Source: Prunella strophiata (lineage: Eukaryota; Chordata; Aves; Passeriformes; Prunellidae). Taken from it: DNA of 64,000 bases. Below the pieces are notes generated by a model. That model was not told the origin of the DNA and did no database searches. It worked only from the letters and a program-made list of their open reading frames with translations. Positions 11,101 to 26,100 of the stretch are shown here, piece by piece (the stretch's first letter is position 1; each line of letters opens with the position of its first letter). The DNA is taken from positions 15,912,867 through 15,976,866 of the forward strand of contig JAZBQD010000018.1 in assembly GCA_036583965.1 (NCBI GenBank). Direction: 5' to 3'. Position numbers and translations under genes: made by a program.

Positions 11101-14100
11101 CAGCCCTGGGCTGTGCCCGTGGGAAAGCTATGGAACCTGCCCAGCAGATGTGGAATGTCCCCTGCTGCAGCAGCCCAGGCTCACTGGGAGCTCCCTTGCC
11201 TTGTTCTTTGCCAGCCTGACTTGTGCTTTGGTGCAGGGATGAGTGGAGAAGACCCTGCTGCCTTCTCTCTGGTGCTCAGCACCACGGGGGTTTGAAGGGG
11301 AGGCATCACCATCCTCCGAGGAGGAACCGAGCAGCTCGCTGCTAGAGGGGCTGGCTGGGCCAAGCATGCAGATTTTCCAGGAAGGAACTTGTGCAAAGGG
11401 CTGCTTGTGGCCACCTGGGGCTGTGGCTCACTGATGTCCTCTTTTGGGCTGGACATGCTGCACCACCTTCCAGAGGTCACCTACGACAGTAACGTGCCAT
11501 TAAATGATGCTCCTTAACCAGGAACCTCCTTGCTCCAGCCAGGTCCACCCTGTGACAGTCCCAGTGAGTTTTATCTGTTTGGTTCAGGAAAGCAAACTAA
11601 AAAACTCTGAAGTCCTTGTACAGAGGGGAGGACCAGCATGTTTCACTGCAGGGCCCAATGCTAACAGCTCACAGTTTCTTCTGGTGGGCTCATGATAACT
11701 TCTTCAAGACTCCATCTGGAGGGGTCACATGATTGTCTCGGATTTTGTTTGGAAAAAGGAAGCACTTGAAGTAGCCAAATTAATTTTAGGAAATAGAGCT
11801 GCTGCAAAAGAGATTAAGCTGTTTACCTGCTTTAAAATCTTTCATTTCAGGCTGCTGAAACAACTTTAAAAACCTGCCACAAGCATGGCCACCCAGAAAT
11901 CCCAAATCACCTGGATGTGTTTGGCAGAGCTGCATGAGGGAGGAGTGGATGTCTGTGCCTTGCCAGAACCTGGAGTTGGGAAGGAGCATGGCCTTGCCCT
12001 AGTGGTGCTCATAGGGGAAGGGAGGCTTGTTGCTGTTGTTTTAGCAGCGTTTGGGAGATGTTTTAGTGCTCCTGAGAGCTCCGGACTGCTCATGTTCAGC
12101 TGTGGTGGGCCCTTTGCCATGTGCTCTTCCTCAGCTTTCTCCTATGCACAGGAGTGCAGACAGAGCAGCAGTGCTGCCCAGCTGTACCCCTGCTGAGGTG
12201 CAAGCTGCTCCCAGGCAAGGGCCTGGATCCTGCCTGAGATGCCTGGATCCCTTCAATAGCAGAGATTAGCAATTGTGGTCTTAGCACTTGGGGTTATGGC
12301 CTCTTTCTCAGGCTGCTGATAGGCAGCACGCCTATGTAATGAGGCACAGGTTGCTGTTGTGCACTGCAGATGCAAGTTTTATTGGTCCTGCATGATTCCA
12401 GAGTCTTGGATATTCTGGAGTGCCACCTGCTGGCTTTCTGGTTATTAACTGGCTTTAGTCCCAAACCATTCCTATGCACGGCGTTGGAATCTCTGTGCAG
12501 GCAGCTGTAAATAAAAAAATCCTAGCCCCAGGGAAGTTCCCCTTGGTACCTCTGTGGATGAAGGAGAGTGCAAATATTGTCCCTGTTTCACACCTGGTGA
12601 AATGGAGACATTGGATGGAAACTTCTCTGTCACTCCTGCTGCTGCTCTGGAGAGTGGCTATGCTCCCCTGTGGCCTGGACAGTGGTTGTGCTCAGGTGAT
12701 TTCTCTAAGTGAGGTTTTGGGTTAGAAATAGGGAATAAATGCATTTATCTTGGTGAGAAGGGCTTAATGAACAGAAGGACCTTTTTTCACCTTACTCCCC
12801 GTGGTGATCTCCTGTTTGCTGGCTCCCAGAACAGTCCCAGCCATGAGCAGAGAGCAGCTCTGGGAGGTTTCTGTGGAATACAGGAGGCTGGCCTTGTTGT
12901 CCATCAGCCCCCAGCTCCACCATGCTTTCAGCAGTTCAAGATAGCAGCTGGTTCACTAGATGTGGAGAAGAGGTGGAGCATCTGCATGTTAATTGCATCT
13001 CTGAGGTGCACATCTGCACAGAGGAGTAGCCCTGCTTGTCTCCAGAGAGGTTTTGGGCTGGCTTTTACTCCCCTTGCCCATTTGGAAGCATAGTTATACA
13101 GCTGTCACTCTGAATAGCCAAATTCTTGGCTTGTTCCTTCCCTCCTGGCATCGAGAGCTGAACTCCCATTATCTCTGAGAAGAACAGAGTCTTCTCTCAA
13201 ACAGTGTTTCTCTCCTTAAAAATGGCATGAGCCCCAGTTCTGGGGGTGGCTGTAACATGTCTGGGAATCACTGGACACTGAGCTCAGTGTCCATGGTGAA
13301 ACTGGGAACACACCCTCACATAATGCACAGATAGAACAGCATCACAGAATCACTTGGGTTGGAAAAGATCAAGATCATCTAAGATCATCAAAACCACAAC
13401 TAAACCATGTCCCTAAGCACCACAACCACACATCTTTTAAATCCACCCAGGGGTGGAGATTCCACCACTTCCCTGGGCAGCCTGTTCATGGAATAGGTGT
13501 GGATGGATACCATCACAGAGTGTTCCTGGGTCTGTTCCAGAATCCTGCTCAGAGATGCTCTCCTGCTGAGGACACTCCTGCCTGTTGGATGCTTTCCCTT
13601 CCCCAGTGTTCACTCCTCTCTTGTTTAGCTGTTGCTGGAGGTGGTTCCTTAAGGTCTTGTCTGTCACAGTGTTCAGCTGTAAGTACGTGTTTGTGTTCCT
13701 TATTCTGATTTCATCCCCAGTGCATTGGTGGTGCTCCTGTGTTGTTTCCCTCTGTCCTGTGTGCTGCACATCACATGGTCACTGTGAACACAGGAATGGG
13801 GAAAAATTCCATGTGTGTGCTGAGCCCTGGATGAGGGTGATGGTCCTTTGGTCCTGTTGCTCTCAGGAGTGGGTTCCAGGCACTCCTGAAGAGTTCCTAC
13901 AGTGGGAATGGATGAGTGAGCAGTAAAGCTGTGTGTGCTTGATATTGGGATGTTCACCCAGCACAAAGCACTGCTGGGCTGCTCTCACCAGCCAAGCCAC
14001 AAGAACCTCAAGCACTCTTTCCTTTTGATCTGTGTGATGAGGACAGAGATGACACTGGATCCAGCAAAGGTAGAAATCCCTGTCTGAATTTGGCAGGATT

Positions 14101-17100
14101 GTTGGCACTTGGGCTGCCCCTTACTGTGGGCATGGGATACTGTGATACTGTGGGCTTGGGAGAGGCATCCCTGTGGAGCAGCCCCTTGAAGGGAAGGTTT
14201 GTTGGCACCCCAGAGCTGGCTGTGGCAAGCACACAAAAGCCCAGCCAAAGGCCACAGAAGCATAAAGTGCCTTCTTTAGCCATGCTCCTCCAGTCCCTGA
14301 GCTGGTGCAGGCAGCTCTGGGGAGTCACCAGGGATTTCTGGCTCTAGCTTTTTATCTTTGGTTACATGTGCAGGTTGGGATGGCAGAATACAGGCTCTGA
14401 GGAGGTTCAGTGGATGAGTCAGGATGGACTTCTCTGCAGAAGTCTCAAGGGGCTTATTGCACTGAATTTAGTGTAGTTCCTCATCTCTGTACTCCACCTA
14501 CCCTGCCTGCAGTCACAGTTGCACTTGTAACTAACACTGATGTTATGATTGAAGCCAAGCAATTTCTTGTAATCAGATTTTATTTTTACCATGTAGGCTA
14601 ACAATAACATGTGCTGCCCTGCTGGAGAGTGAAACATTAACAATTACTGTGCTAAGTACAGCAAAGCTGATGTGAAACAGAGGGGAAGGCTGTTTGTGAT
14701 GCTGGCATGGGGAATTGTGTGCCTGCCATCCCTCTTGTGCAGGGGCCTCAACAGCAGGGGATGGGGATTTCTGGAGGGTCTTTCTCAAGGCATTTTTGGA
14801 CAGAGGTGTCTCAGATGATGTTCTGAGTGCTAGAGTTCACTGGAGGAGCAGAGCTGGGCTGGGGCAGGGGTGTTTGTGCTGGAGGGACACAGTGAGGAGT
14901 CGCTGGGGCAGTGTGGGGAGCAATCATCTGCTGAGTGCCCCCAGGGAGCATCAGCCTGCCCACACACAAGGTCTCCTCCTCTGCCCTGGCACCATCCTCC
15001 AACCTGACAGCTCTGGCTGACAGACCTGTTGGGTGCAGGGGGCTTGTGCCTTCTCATTTTAATGAGGTTTAGCGCTTGCAGCCCAGCTCTGAGGCTAAAT
15101 CTGCCAGGAGAGAAAGTTGGAAGAGCCAATTTTTTTGCAACAGGTTTTGCTCTGAGCTGCGTTTGGTTTTGGAAGAGGGAGGAAGAGGCACAGCAGCTGA
15201 TAGCATACAAGTGGAGCAGACTCAAAACAGCTAGGCAAGGTGCAGTGATACAGAAGGAAACATCATCTGGACTGTGAAGTCCTGAAAAGTCAAACCCATC
15301 AGATCTCTGCTTTGGTGGTCATGGGGAGGGCACTGGGTCAGAGCTGGTCTCATTCCCCTGCCATTTACCTGGGTCTCTACAGGGTAAGCTTTGGCTTTGT
15401 CCCTTTTTGGACAGGGATGTTAAGGAATAACTAAACAAACCTTTTTCTTCAGGGCAGAGCTGTCTGCTGAATGCAAGGCTCTGGGGTGGGGATTAGCTCA
15501 TGCTAATGGCTTAACCATGCTATTTTTTTACTCTGCCCCTGAAAAAAAAGAGGTAAAATTGGCATTTGTTCTGTCTTGGCGTTTATAGAGCACTTAAAAC
15601 CCACCAGAGCCCGAGTCAGTGTGCGGATTGAGGACAGCAGTGAGGTCACTAGGAGAGAAGTGAAATCTGCCCGTGGTTTTGTGATGACGCAGGACCCAGC
15701 TGAGCTGAGACAGGCTACACATAAGCATCAAAAATTTCAGAGAAGCCAAAGCATCTTCCAGCCTTCTCTTTTGATCTAAAAATATATGCAAGCTGTTCGA
15801 CATCTTAAGGCAATCTTCAGTTGCTGGTGAGTTCAGGGATTCTGTATTTCCTTCCTAGGGGAGTTCTAGCATTGGCTGGAATAACTAACTGCTGTCAGCC
15901 ACGATTTCCATGGCTCTATTGGCTTTATTTCTGTCACATTGGCTGCAGCTGTCAATATGAACATTTCTGCTACTCCAACCAGAATAAAGTCTTTTGTATA
16001 CTCAGCCAAAAGTGCTGGCTCTGGGGAATGTTCCTGAAAATGCATACGCAGGCATGTGCATCCAGGCAGAGGCAGCCTGGATATCATGAGCTGGTGATGG
16101 CAGGGCCAAGGGGATGTGATGGATGGCTTCTCCTGGAGCTCCACCACGGTACAGAGGGGCAGGAGCAGGCCATCATCAGAAATCATCTTCTCTGCAGCTC
16201 TGAAACTCTGCTTCCCCTTTGCCTTTGATGTGCTTCCTCTTATCTCTGTCTCTCTTGGCTCAATTTAGAGTAGCTCAGAGGATGTGTAGATCTAATTTTA
16301 GATGAAGCTTTCTGGCCTGGGATTTCACATGTTTGCTCTCCACAGGGAAGCACGGCTCCCCGTGAGAGCTGGCATGACCCGGATGGTGGGCGGCCCAGGG
16401 AATCGGTGCTGCTGCACGCCAGTGCTTTTTAGTTCTCATTTGCTCACTTGAATCCAGCCCAAGGAGCTTTGGATGCCAGCCTTTGATAGTTAGCAGGGCT
16501 CAGTGAGCAGAGGGTTGGCCAGCAGAGCTGTGTTTCCTTCCCAGAGACCCCAGGGCCAAAGCACTAATTCAGCATTGCTTCTTGGCAGCAATTTAGGGAC
16601 TACGGTGAAAATTTCTTCCTCCTTAATAAATGTAGTTCCAGGTCAGCAAATAAGGCTTTTTTTTTTGGTAGGATACTGCAAGTTAAATGAGATGTTACTG
16701 CTGCCTGGTGTCTCTTTGCTGTGGAAGAAGAGATCTCCAAGGTTTCCCTGGAGCTTAGCAGTACAGATGTGCACTGAGGTCTTGATATCTAATCTACATC
16801 TAAGAATGCTGCATGGTGACCCTGGCCCTCTCACTGGTGCAGTGCGTGACATCAACCAGCATTTTTAACTGAGGTGTTTGGAAAGACTCCTGCCCTGATT
16901 TGGGGTAGAAAAACTTTCCATTTTGAGGCCAGACATGGCATTTTAAGAAAGTGTATCCCCAAACTCAGCATCATCTAATGAAAGCATAAAAGAGCATACA
17001 AAATTATTGGTTGTATTTTGGGTCTGAGCCCTTATGTTGAATCAGAAGAGAATCTTCTACCTCTGTCTGTGTGTGTAGTAAAGTGGAGGATCTCCTAGGA

Positions 17101-20100
17101 GTTCAGAAGAGACCAGGCATGGTGCAGCTGCTGAAATGGGTGTCAGTGCTGCCCTGAATTTCAGTGGGAATGAAGTTAGGCATCACTCAGCACTTTTGGA
17201 AGTACTTTCCCTGGTTTGGTGACATTAGTCCTAAATCTGCCACTGAATAACAGCAAAACCCCAAGTGAGGAGGAGAAGGCAGATACAGGATATGCAGATG
17301 TAATTTATTTTTTAGAAAGGAAAAAATCACCACTGGAAGTTACAGAAGTGTTACATATTTATGGTAGTCAGTCAGCTTCTCATGTTTGTGCTTGAGCAAC
17401 TTGCTGTTTGTATGTCTCATGCAGTTCTTGCAGCATAATGGAAGATTTTGGGTTTGACTCATTTGATTAGCAAAATTCCCTAACAAGCAATTTTTTATCT
17501 GACTGAATAAGCACAGGATGCTTGTGTGGAAGCAGACAAAAGTTTCATGTTCATTCCTGTAATTTTTAATCCTCAAATAGTTGTTTGGTTTTTTTTTAAT
17601 ACAAGTGAGTCAAGTTGTGTTATCCTTTTACATATAGGGGAGGAAAATGGCCTGTGCTAAGATAAAAATTTCTCAGCAGCTTTCTTGAGACTTTGCTGGC
17701 TACTGTGGAGAGAGAATGGTGTCATGTTTTCATCATGAACAGCATTTTAAGGTCAGCTGTCTCCAGCTGCCCTCTTGTTGAAGAGGTAACAGATGTCTAC
17801 AGGTGAAGCACAGCCCTTGCATTTGTTAATTTTAATTCCCCAAGCAAAAAATGTGCTTCCTTTGCCATTAGTGTGATTAGAATTCACGTCTGAGGAAATT
17901 ACTCCTTCCTGTATCCATGGGATCTTGCCTCCTGATCCTTGAACTGCTGGGGAGACAGAGTGTGTTTGTAAAAATGTATAAGCCTTTTTTGAATGTAACT
18001 TCAGGCTGGGACTGGGAATGTGTCAGACCTTGTAGGCAAAACAGTGTTGGGAGTGTCATGACCCAGCAGTGGGACCTCCATCAGAGCAAAAAATAATGCT
18101 GTGGGTTGGTTGTGAGCAGGCCTTTGCATCAGGGGGTTGGCAGCAGCCAGCACAGGAGTAAATGGGGCTGATGTCCTCAGAACAAGACATAAAACCAAGG
18201 CCCTGACCTTTGGTGGCTATCCTGACCCAAGGTCTGTCACCCTCCTGATCAGAGCAGGAGTGATAACAATGCTGGGACAGCCTCCAGTAATTACTTGCCT
18301 TGGTAATTACTTTTCACATACTCTCTGTGCAAAATGTCACATCTTGAAGTCCACACCACTTGAAGTGTGCAGGCAGTGCTAGTGCAACAATAGCTGGCCT
18401 GTGTTGTCTTTTTTTTTTTTTTTTTCCTTTTAAATTAATTTTTTAATTTTTCTTTTACTCAGTCTCCACTGCATAGCAGCTTCCCTTACCCCTGTCAGAA
18501 AAAAGTATGGGGCTAGGTGAGCCACTGCTCTGATCTCACAAGGCCTGCCATCTCTCTTCTGTGAAGGGGTGAGCACTTTCCCCCACATGTTTTTCCCACT
18601 GTTGGTACTGGAGAGACTGGGAATTTCTTCCCTGCTTGCTGGCATTGAGACACCCCAATCCTGGCTGATGTCAGATGTGTTATCACTTGACTTAAAACCA
18701 AATCTGCTCCAGGACCAGAAAAAAGTTTCTTACATGCTGTGACATGCAGACAAGCTCAAAGCTTCACAGAAGTTGCCTGGTCCCAAAGTGTGTTGGGAAA
18801 ATAGGGCTGTGGTGGGCTCTGTGTTTGGAGCACCTCACAGAGAGCAAACTGTGAGGATGGTGGCTCTCCAGGCATGTGCCAGGCTCAGAGTAGTCACCTT
18901 GCTGTTGTTTAAGTCCTTTTGAAGGGACTGGGAGCCTCATGGGAGAGAGATGCCTGCAGTGAGTCTGGCAAGAGCTGATTCCCTTCCCTGCTCCACCCTC
19001 CTGTCCCTGCCATCCACCCACAGGGATTGGAGCCACTGGAGTGAGCTGGTGCCAGGCTCCATGTGCTGCCACCCCATGGGAACAGCTGTGTGACATTATT
19101 CTGTGTTTTAAAGATGGTTTGTGTGTTGACAGTAGTGCTATTGTGAACGTGCAGTTGATTTTTGTTTCACTGCTCCTATTTTCCTGTCTGATGTATCATC
19201 CCTCTGAGGTAACTGTGGTTTGCTCCATCTAACTGGGTTATGTTTGACATTGGTAATGTGTGGAGAGTTGTGCACAGTGTCTCCTTGTGATCTGTGCTGA
19301 ACAAGGATGGCCAGTCATCTCCTCACTTTCAGGAGCAAGAATTATCTGTTCAGATATGCAGAGTGAACCCAGTGTTTGCTGAGCATCTTCTTTTGGTTGA
19401 TTTGTTATTTTTTTAAATAACAAGATAAAAGTCAAAATCAATCTGTAATGTGCTGGATTCACAAACAATAAATACATATATTTCTAATGTGGTCCCAGGT
19501 TTCAGAAACAAAAGTAGTTCTAATTTAGATATTTAACATAAAACAAAATTGAAATTTTCAGGGGATGAGATCTGCTCCAATTTAAGCATCCACTAAGATC
19601 AGAGGATGATTTCCTAATGCCTGTAAAGTAGATACAGGCTGTGGCAACATCTCCCCATATCTTCATAGGAAGCCATTTCCCTGGATACTGAGATTTTCAG
19701 AAGAGTTTGGCACTGGGCTTAGTAAAGCTTTTCTGGAAATCCACCTATGATCATAATGAGTTGTTCTGAAAAAGGTGGCTCAAATGTTTGATGCTGTTGA
19801 TTTGCCATCCATTTTTAAATTATTTACCTGGTGTAGTTTTCATTGCTTCTGTCTGACAGTGAGATGATACCTCTGTGCCTGCTGTTCAAAATGACACTGA
19901 TGTTGTGCTGCCTTATCATATGGCCCACTGGGAATATTTTATGAACTGTTGGTGATCCTCCTTTCAAGCTCCTGCTTCCCCAAGCCTCTCATCCTCATCA
20001 CAGATCCCTGTCTCCAATTACTGCTCCCAAACTACATTGCTTTGTCTTTACTTTGAGCCCTTCTTTCCCTGTTTCTGCATAGATCCTTAGGTGTTTTTTT

Positions 20101-23100
20101 AGTTCTCTCACTGCTGCTCCAAATATAGCATCATCCACTGTTGTAATTAGTATGCTGTTTGCCTTTGTTTCAGGTCATTAATAAGAATGTTGAATAAAAA
20201 TCTTCTGCCTATTGATTCTGGCATGTTCCCATAAATAGCAGCTGTGCACAGGCACAGTGTATTGGAAGCCTAGCAACCCGCCAGCTCCCTGCCTGCACAG
20301 TACTTTAACCTCATGTGTCGTGTCTCTCTTGCATCCTCTCCCTGTCCCTGTGCTCTGGGTCTCTCTTTTGTCCTTTTGCACAGGTTTAGCTGCTGTTTTC
20401 TCTTCCCTCTCTTCCTCCTTGTTCCCTCTTTTTTGCTCCAGTTCCGAATTGTTTTACTTATGCTGTGCTCTGTCGAGTGAGCTGATTGGAAATGCACCTG
20501 TCTAGATTTTAGCAGAACATGCAGAGGACACATCTGGCTATTTTGCCAATTTCCTCTTTGTACATTAGCTATCCCACTAAACTAAAAAGAAATATAGCAT
20601 TAATTGTTTGAATTCCAGGTTGTTAATTGGTACTTTTCTTGTGGCTTTGTTTTTCCCCCTTTTTTCTGCCATAAATATTATTTACTGTCTATTACTTGGG
20701 AAACCCGTTTAGCTACATTTCTGAGAGGGTGTTTTCAGTATAAGGAGGAATTGCTAGTAACTGGCTGCAATCCTTCTGTGTTTCACTGACATGTGCACCC
20801 CCTACACACACTCCTGTCCCCAAAAATGTATCTTCTCATACAGATACTGTAGCTGTGCATCATTAATATATAATCAAATGGTTGGCAGGCTGATTTTTGG
20901 TTTGAGATCCTAATCTATTCTGCAAAGGAGAGCTTGAGACCTGTTCCTTACATGGCAAATATTTGTCATCCTGGCTATTTATACATTGGGAATTAGTGGT
21001 CAAATATTATTTTCGGGCACCTTAGTTGCTGTAAGAATCACAAAACTTGCTGTCACCAAGCAGTGCATTTGTCTGACAGGATTTGTTTCTGCTCTGACAC
21101 TGAACCTCCTGAGTAATTTTGTTTGTTTGTTTCTGGGGATGTTTCAACCCTCGGGATTTATATTAGGAAGATTCCTGCTCTTGTGATTCCTCCTCTGCAA
21201 AGCCAAAAAATAGGCATGGTGCGTGGGTATGAGCCCCAGCTGTTCCCTTGATCACTTGAGCACTGCAGGAGTGGGCTGGGGCTGGCAAGTCCCTGGGGGG
21301 CTGGAAAGGCCAGAGGGGGATTGTCCCTGATTGTGTTCAGTGCAGATATTCCATATGGTTTATTACCTACCACACAGCCTCCTTCTTACACAGGACAGAG
21401 AAGGGAGGTGAAATCAACCCTAATGTCACATGTCTCACTTTACTAATTTATCTTTCATTCTTGTTTTAAGCAATCATTCATGATTAAGATGGATGGATGC
21501 CCTTGAGAAGCACTTGGTCAATTAAATGATTTGCTGCTTTGAAGTGGGAGAAAAGCCCCCTTGTGCTTTAAAGGAAGCAGAGAAACTGCTGAAGATGGGA
21601 GATTTCAGCCCATGACTAGCAGGAGGTTAACCAGTCATAAAGCCCACAGAAAATATGTTCTTGTAATGATTCAGGACTCTAACCTTAATATTTTTATGTT
21701 AGCTGGATAATGTCAGTATTCTGTGTGTCACAGATCTGTTCCCACAATTGCAGTCATTTGAGTGATTTGGAAGGCTTTATTTAGTGATGTTTCTGCACAG
21801 CTCAACATCACACACAGCAAATGGTAGGATAAGTTTTCCCTAATTTCATAGAAGTCCAAATCCTTGCTCTAACAAGGCATATGCAAGAACTGCAACTCTG
21901 CAGTGGAGACTGGAGTGAGAGGAGCTGTAATATCAGCATTTTTACTGATCTGAGAGTAATCTGTAGATTCAGCAATATCTACAGATAATGTGCAGAGAGA
22001 ATGCATGATTTTAGTTCATTTCTGTAGCTCTCTTCAGGTAAGTAGAAATTTTAATTTCATTACAGACTTCAATGTACTCAGCATAACTGCACAAATGAGC
22101 CTTTTCTAGGCGTACCATGAGCATTCAGCCTGCCGAAAATCAGAATTGGTTCTTCAGGTGATGGTACCCAAAGCAGGTTTTAGAGAGGCATCATCTTTAC
22201 TGGGATCATTCTGACTCCAGCTGTCTGCTGCATCTTGTGAGAAATGCTTTGGTTTGCTGTACAGGAGGGATTTTGGCCATAGACATAATGGCAAGCAGTT
22301 TGGGTAGATGTGTTTTTGATGGATCCACCAGCAGAGTGGAAAAAATCCATTTGCTTCTTCAGTCTGCAGGGGTGACAATCACCATGAAATATGGTTGCTG
22401 TTATTTTCCCAAATATCTTTCCATTCTATTTTCCCTCAGATGCTGCAATTTCAAGCACTGTGAGCTGGGAGTTGATAGAGGGACACAGTAGACACACACC
22501 TACATATACATTTGTTTTCTTTTTTCAAAGACAAATGTTTTACACTACATACCAGGAAAAGCAGACTGTGAATTCCTGTCAAGCCACCGCCTGTCTAACA
22601 GGTTTCCCTGGTGGATAGATTCTTGTGCAGACACAAATACAAAACCCTTTTTGGGGATCTCATTTTCCCTATTTGTTCTGGTAACTCTGCTTAGGTATTT
22701 GAAATAGGCTGTCTTAACCAAAACATGTCTCTGTGTGTTAGGGTGGCAGGGAGCCCTGGCTAAACAACACGTTGCTGCAGATGGTGTAAATCGATTTGAA
22801 GTTGTCCTGTAATATTCTTTAATGTTTGAATCTGCTCTTGTTTTAATTTTACACTTGCAAAGATAGCCTGTCCTCTTTAGGCAAAGAGTCTGTGAGGCAG
22901 AGCTGGGCTGAGAGCCTCACCCCCTGTCTGCCCAGCCTCGTCTGAGCGACTTGGCAGGCAGGGTGAGCAGCATGTTTGCACCACAGAGAGCACAAGTAAT
23001 GTCACTTGGCCCCGTGGCAGACCCTGTGTTTTGCTTTTGTGTCTTTCAGCCTATTTCTGTTTCCTGCTGACGGCTCTGGGCGTGACGGCCGGCGCGCATC

Positions 23101-26100
23101 GCCTGTGGAGCCACCGCTCCTACAAAGCCAAGCTGCCTTTGAGGATCTTCCTGGCTGCAGCTAACTCCATGGCTTTCCAGGTGAGCTTGTGTTGCTCGTT
23201 CAGATTCTTGGCCTCCAGGCAGCTCTCTCTGCTGTGCAGGGATCCCCTCAGCTTAGAGACAGCAAAAGAAAGAAAAAAAACCTGGCAGAAAGACATTTAT
23301 TTGCTGTAACACGTTCTGCTGGCTCGGGGGATGCAGAGCCCCTCTCACCACCCACGTAACAATGTGCACCAGGCAGGAGCAATAATTGCAAAAGGACCAA
23401 GCTGAACGTGACCAAATCAGAGGCTCAGCACCCCAGCAGCTGATCTGTGGCACAGCTCAGGCCCCACACTTCACAGGACAACATGGAGACTTTTATAAGG
23501 GACAAATGTGATGTAAATGTGTCTGTGTAACCAAGAGTCTGTTCATCCAGGCAGTTGGAGACTTTGTGCCCAGAAAGGAGAGCAGGCACCCTTCCACAAT
23601 CTTAATTTATCTCTGTTTTATGCAGCATTTTTCACCAGCCAAATTCAAATACGTTTGTGAAGAAGTGTGTTACTAGCTCTGTACTTGCTGGTAGACCACA
23701 GAAACACTTGTGTAACACCCAGCTGGTTGTAGGAGTTAGCCCTGAACCAGGATCTTCTCAGTGTGAATTTGGTTCTTCCTCTGGCTGGCAAGGATAGAGA
23801 TAGGAGCCTGCACTAAAATTAAACTTACCTGTACTAAAATTAAACTTACTGAGCTTGGCTGCCGTAGCCCCTTGTGGCACTGAGTGCCACGTATGTCTTG
23901 TGCCCTGAGTTTTCATCTTTTTCTTTTCAATCTGGTTGGTTGACTTTTTTCATTTGCCTTGACAGAGAATGAAAAGAGTCCCTTTATCCACCTCTATACT
24001 TCTCATTTATCATCTTTGATTTTTTCTTTTTTAAGGTGGAAAGAATTAATTAGTTAGCCCCTCTACACATTACAAAGAGCACAATGCTTTTCCTTGAAAA
24101 TGGAAATGTGTCCATTTTGACTATAGCCTTTCTTTATTCTGAACTGTTTTCCATCTGCTGCTTGGTTCCTTGGAGAGCTTTACAAGCCCTTTGCTCTCAA
24201 TGTGTTAAAGAACTGTTTGGAGTTTTGAGAAGCCCCTGGTACTGTCTCCCTGTTACACAGCTGATCTTATCTTTCACAAGTAATTTAAATGAATGTGCAG
24301 AGCTGTTTGCAGTGAGCCTGCACACAGGGATTTCATTGCATTCTGCTCCCCTGTTGCTATGGATTTTGCTCTCAGCTGCATTGTGCTCGTCACTGCTTTT
24401 GTCTGAGGACACTGGGATTCTGAGGCAGGGAAGTACTTCAAAGTAGCTTCAAGCCACCTTTGTGCCCTTCACATCAGAAATAAGATGAAAGGCCAAATTA
24501 CCCACTCTAAATCTGAAGCCTGCTCCTAATTACCTTGACATCCACTGCCAGGTAGAGGCTGTTTCCGCCACCACAAACAGACAGTGAGTGATGAGTTTTC
24601 AGGTCCATCTCCTTCACGTTGGCTGTGGGAGGAAGAGGTAGCACTGGAGATGCATATAGCATCCCTGGATGCTAAATGAGGATGAAATATTCAGAATTCT
24701 TGAAGGGCAGGGGAAGGAAACTGCTATAGAGTTCTAGCTTGATACTGCCTGGGCTGTGACCTGCAGTACCCCCTCTGGAATACCATCAGATGCAGCCACT
24801 TCTGCTGTGTGGGTTTTTTTTTTGTGATCAGCTCATGCTGAGCTGTGTTTCTTCTCTCCATCTAGAATGAAGCTCTCCTAATTTTGAAAGACTGTGCTTC
24901 TTGCTGTCACTTGTCTGTTTCAGACATAGGTAATACCTGGCTTGTTGATCTCCTGGCATTTAAGTTCCAGCACCTCAGCTGGGCCGTGCTGGTGTCACCT
25001 CTGTGGCACAGTCTGTGTTTGTGCTGGACACAGCAGGAGGGGTGGTGTGGAAATCTGTGTCAGCACACAGAGACTGTCACACAGCCCAGGCCATTGGCAC
25101 ATTTCAGTCTGCAGGTTTGTTAAGGGACCTGCTAATGAAACCTCGTGGCTGCATCGCTGTCACAGCATGATGCTGTTGCTCTCTGCTTCAGAAGGGATTT
25201 CACCCCTGTGTTTACCCAAAACTTGATCAAAAGTGATGTGTTCTTGAAAAATGGTTGCTAATAATACACTCAGAGCAAATTTACACATGCTGTGCTCCAG
25301 TTCGTGGTGTATTTATTGTCAACAGTGCTGCCCTCAGGCCTTTATTTCCTCTTAGCTTTTGTGGTTTTAATTAGATGCAATTCAGTTGTTTCACAGCTTC
25401 CTAACCCTTTCATCTGGGGAATCATGGTTTTTTTTACCAGCTCTGCAGGCATTTGCTGTGGCATGAAAAGCCAAGTTAATTTCTCACAGTATCATTGCTT
25501 TTCCTGGTTATCTGCTGTCCCACAAACAACTTTATCAAGTGCTCTTGTGACAAACTGATCAATAGTCTCACTTGAAAAATTATTTCTGGTTAAGAAAGAA
25601 GACCTTTTCTAAGTGTGCTTCTTGCATAACCCTGTTTTATTTTTAAGTTACTTAATGTTGACATTTTCCAGTCATATGGATATTCTCACTGAAGCCACCT
25701 GAAGCAGTGTAGAGGTTTTCATTCCTTTTGATTTCTCTGTAGGAAGGCAAAGGTCTCCCCTTTTTTTCACTGAGGACCTGGGTGACTTCCTTTGCTTTTT
25801 TGCAGTTTATTTTGTTTTCTCATGCAGTGAGATAGTTAAGGTGCAGCACACTGGAGCACTGGCAAGGGGCTGATCTTTGCTGCCTCCCCTCAGTGGCTTA
25901 GATGCGTCAGTGCTGCAGAAAAGTGTCCCCCTCATCCCCAGCCCCTCCCAGCATCATTGTGTTCACTACATGGCAACAGTAAAGGGCTGAGTATAACTGA
26001 ATGCAATGGAGCTGAGCTCTTTCCAGGCCTCTTGCTCCTCACTTGTCCCTGATGTGCTCTTGCAGGCAGAGAGCATTTTTGCACAGCTGAAATGGGTGTT

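Larger units (their letters stand above)
7948..23049 (+). other. SCD5: SCD5 intron 1
   Basis: This is a 15.1-kb intron with a gtgagt donor and a ttcag acceptor. It contains an antisense CR1 3'-end fragment (13340-13492), a probable older antisense CR1 remnant (about 20070-20210) and a T-run with AT-rich sequence near 18411-18450. No other gene, RNA gene or recognisable exon is seen. Enhancers are possible but cannot be identified here. Confidence 0.85.
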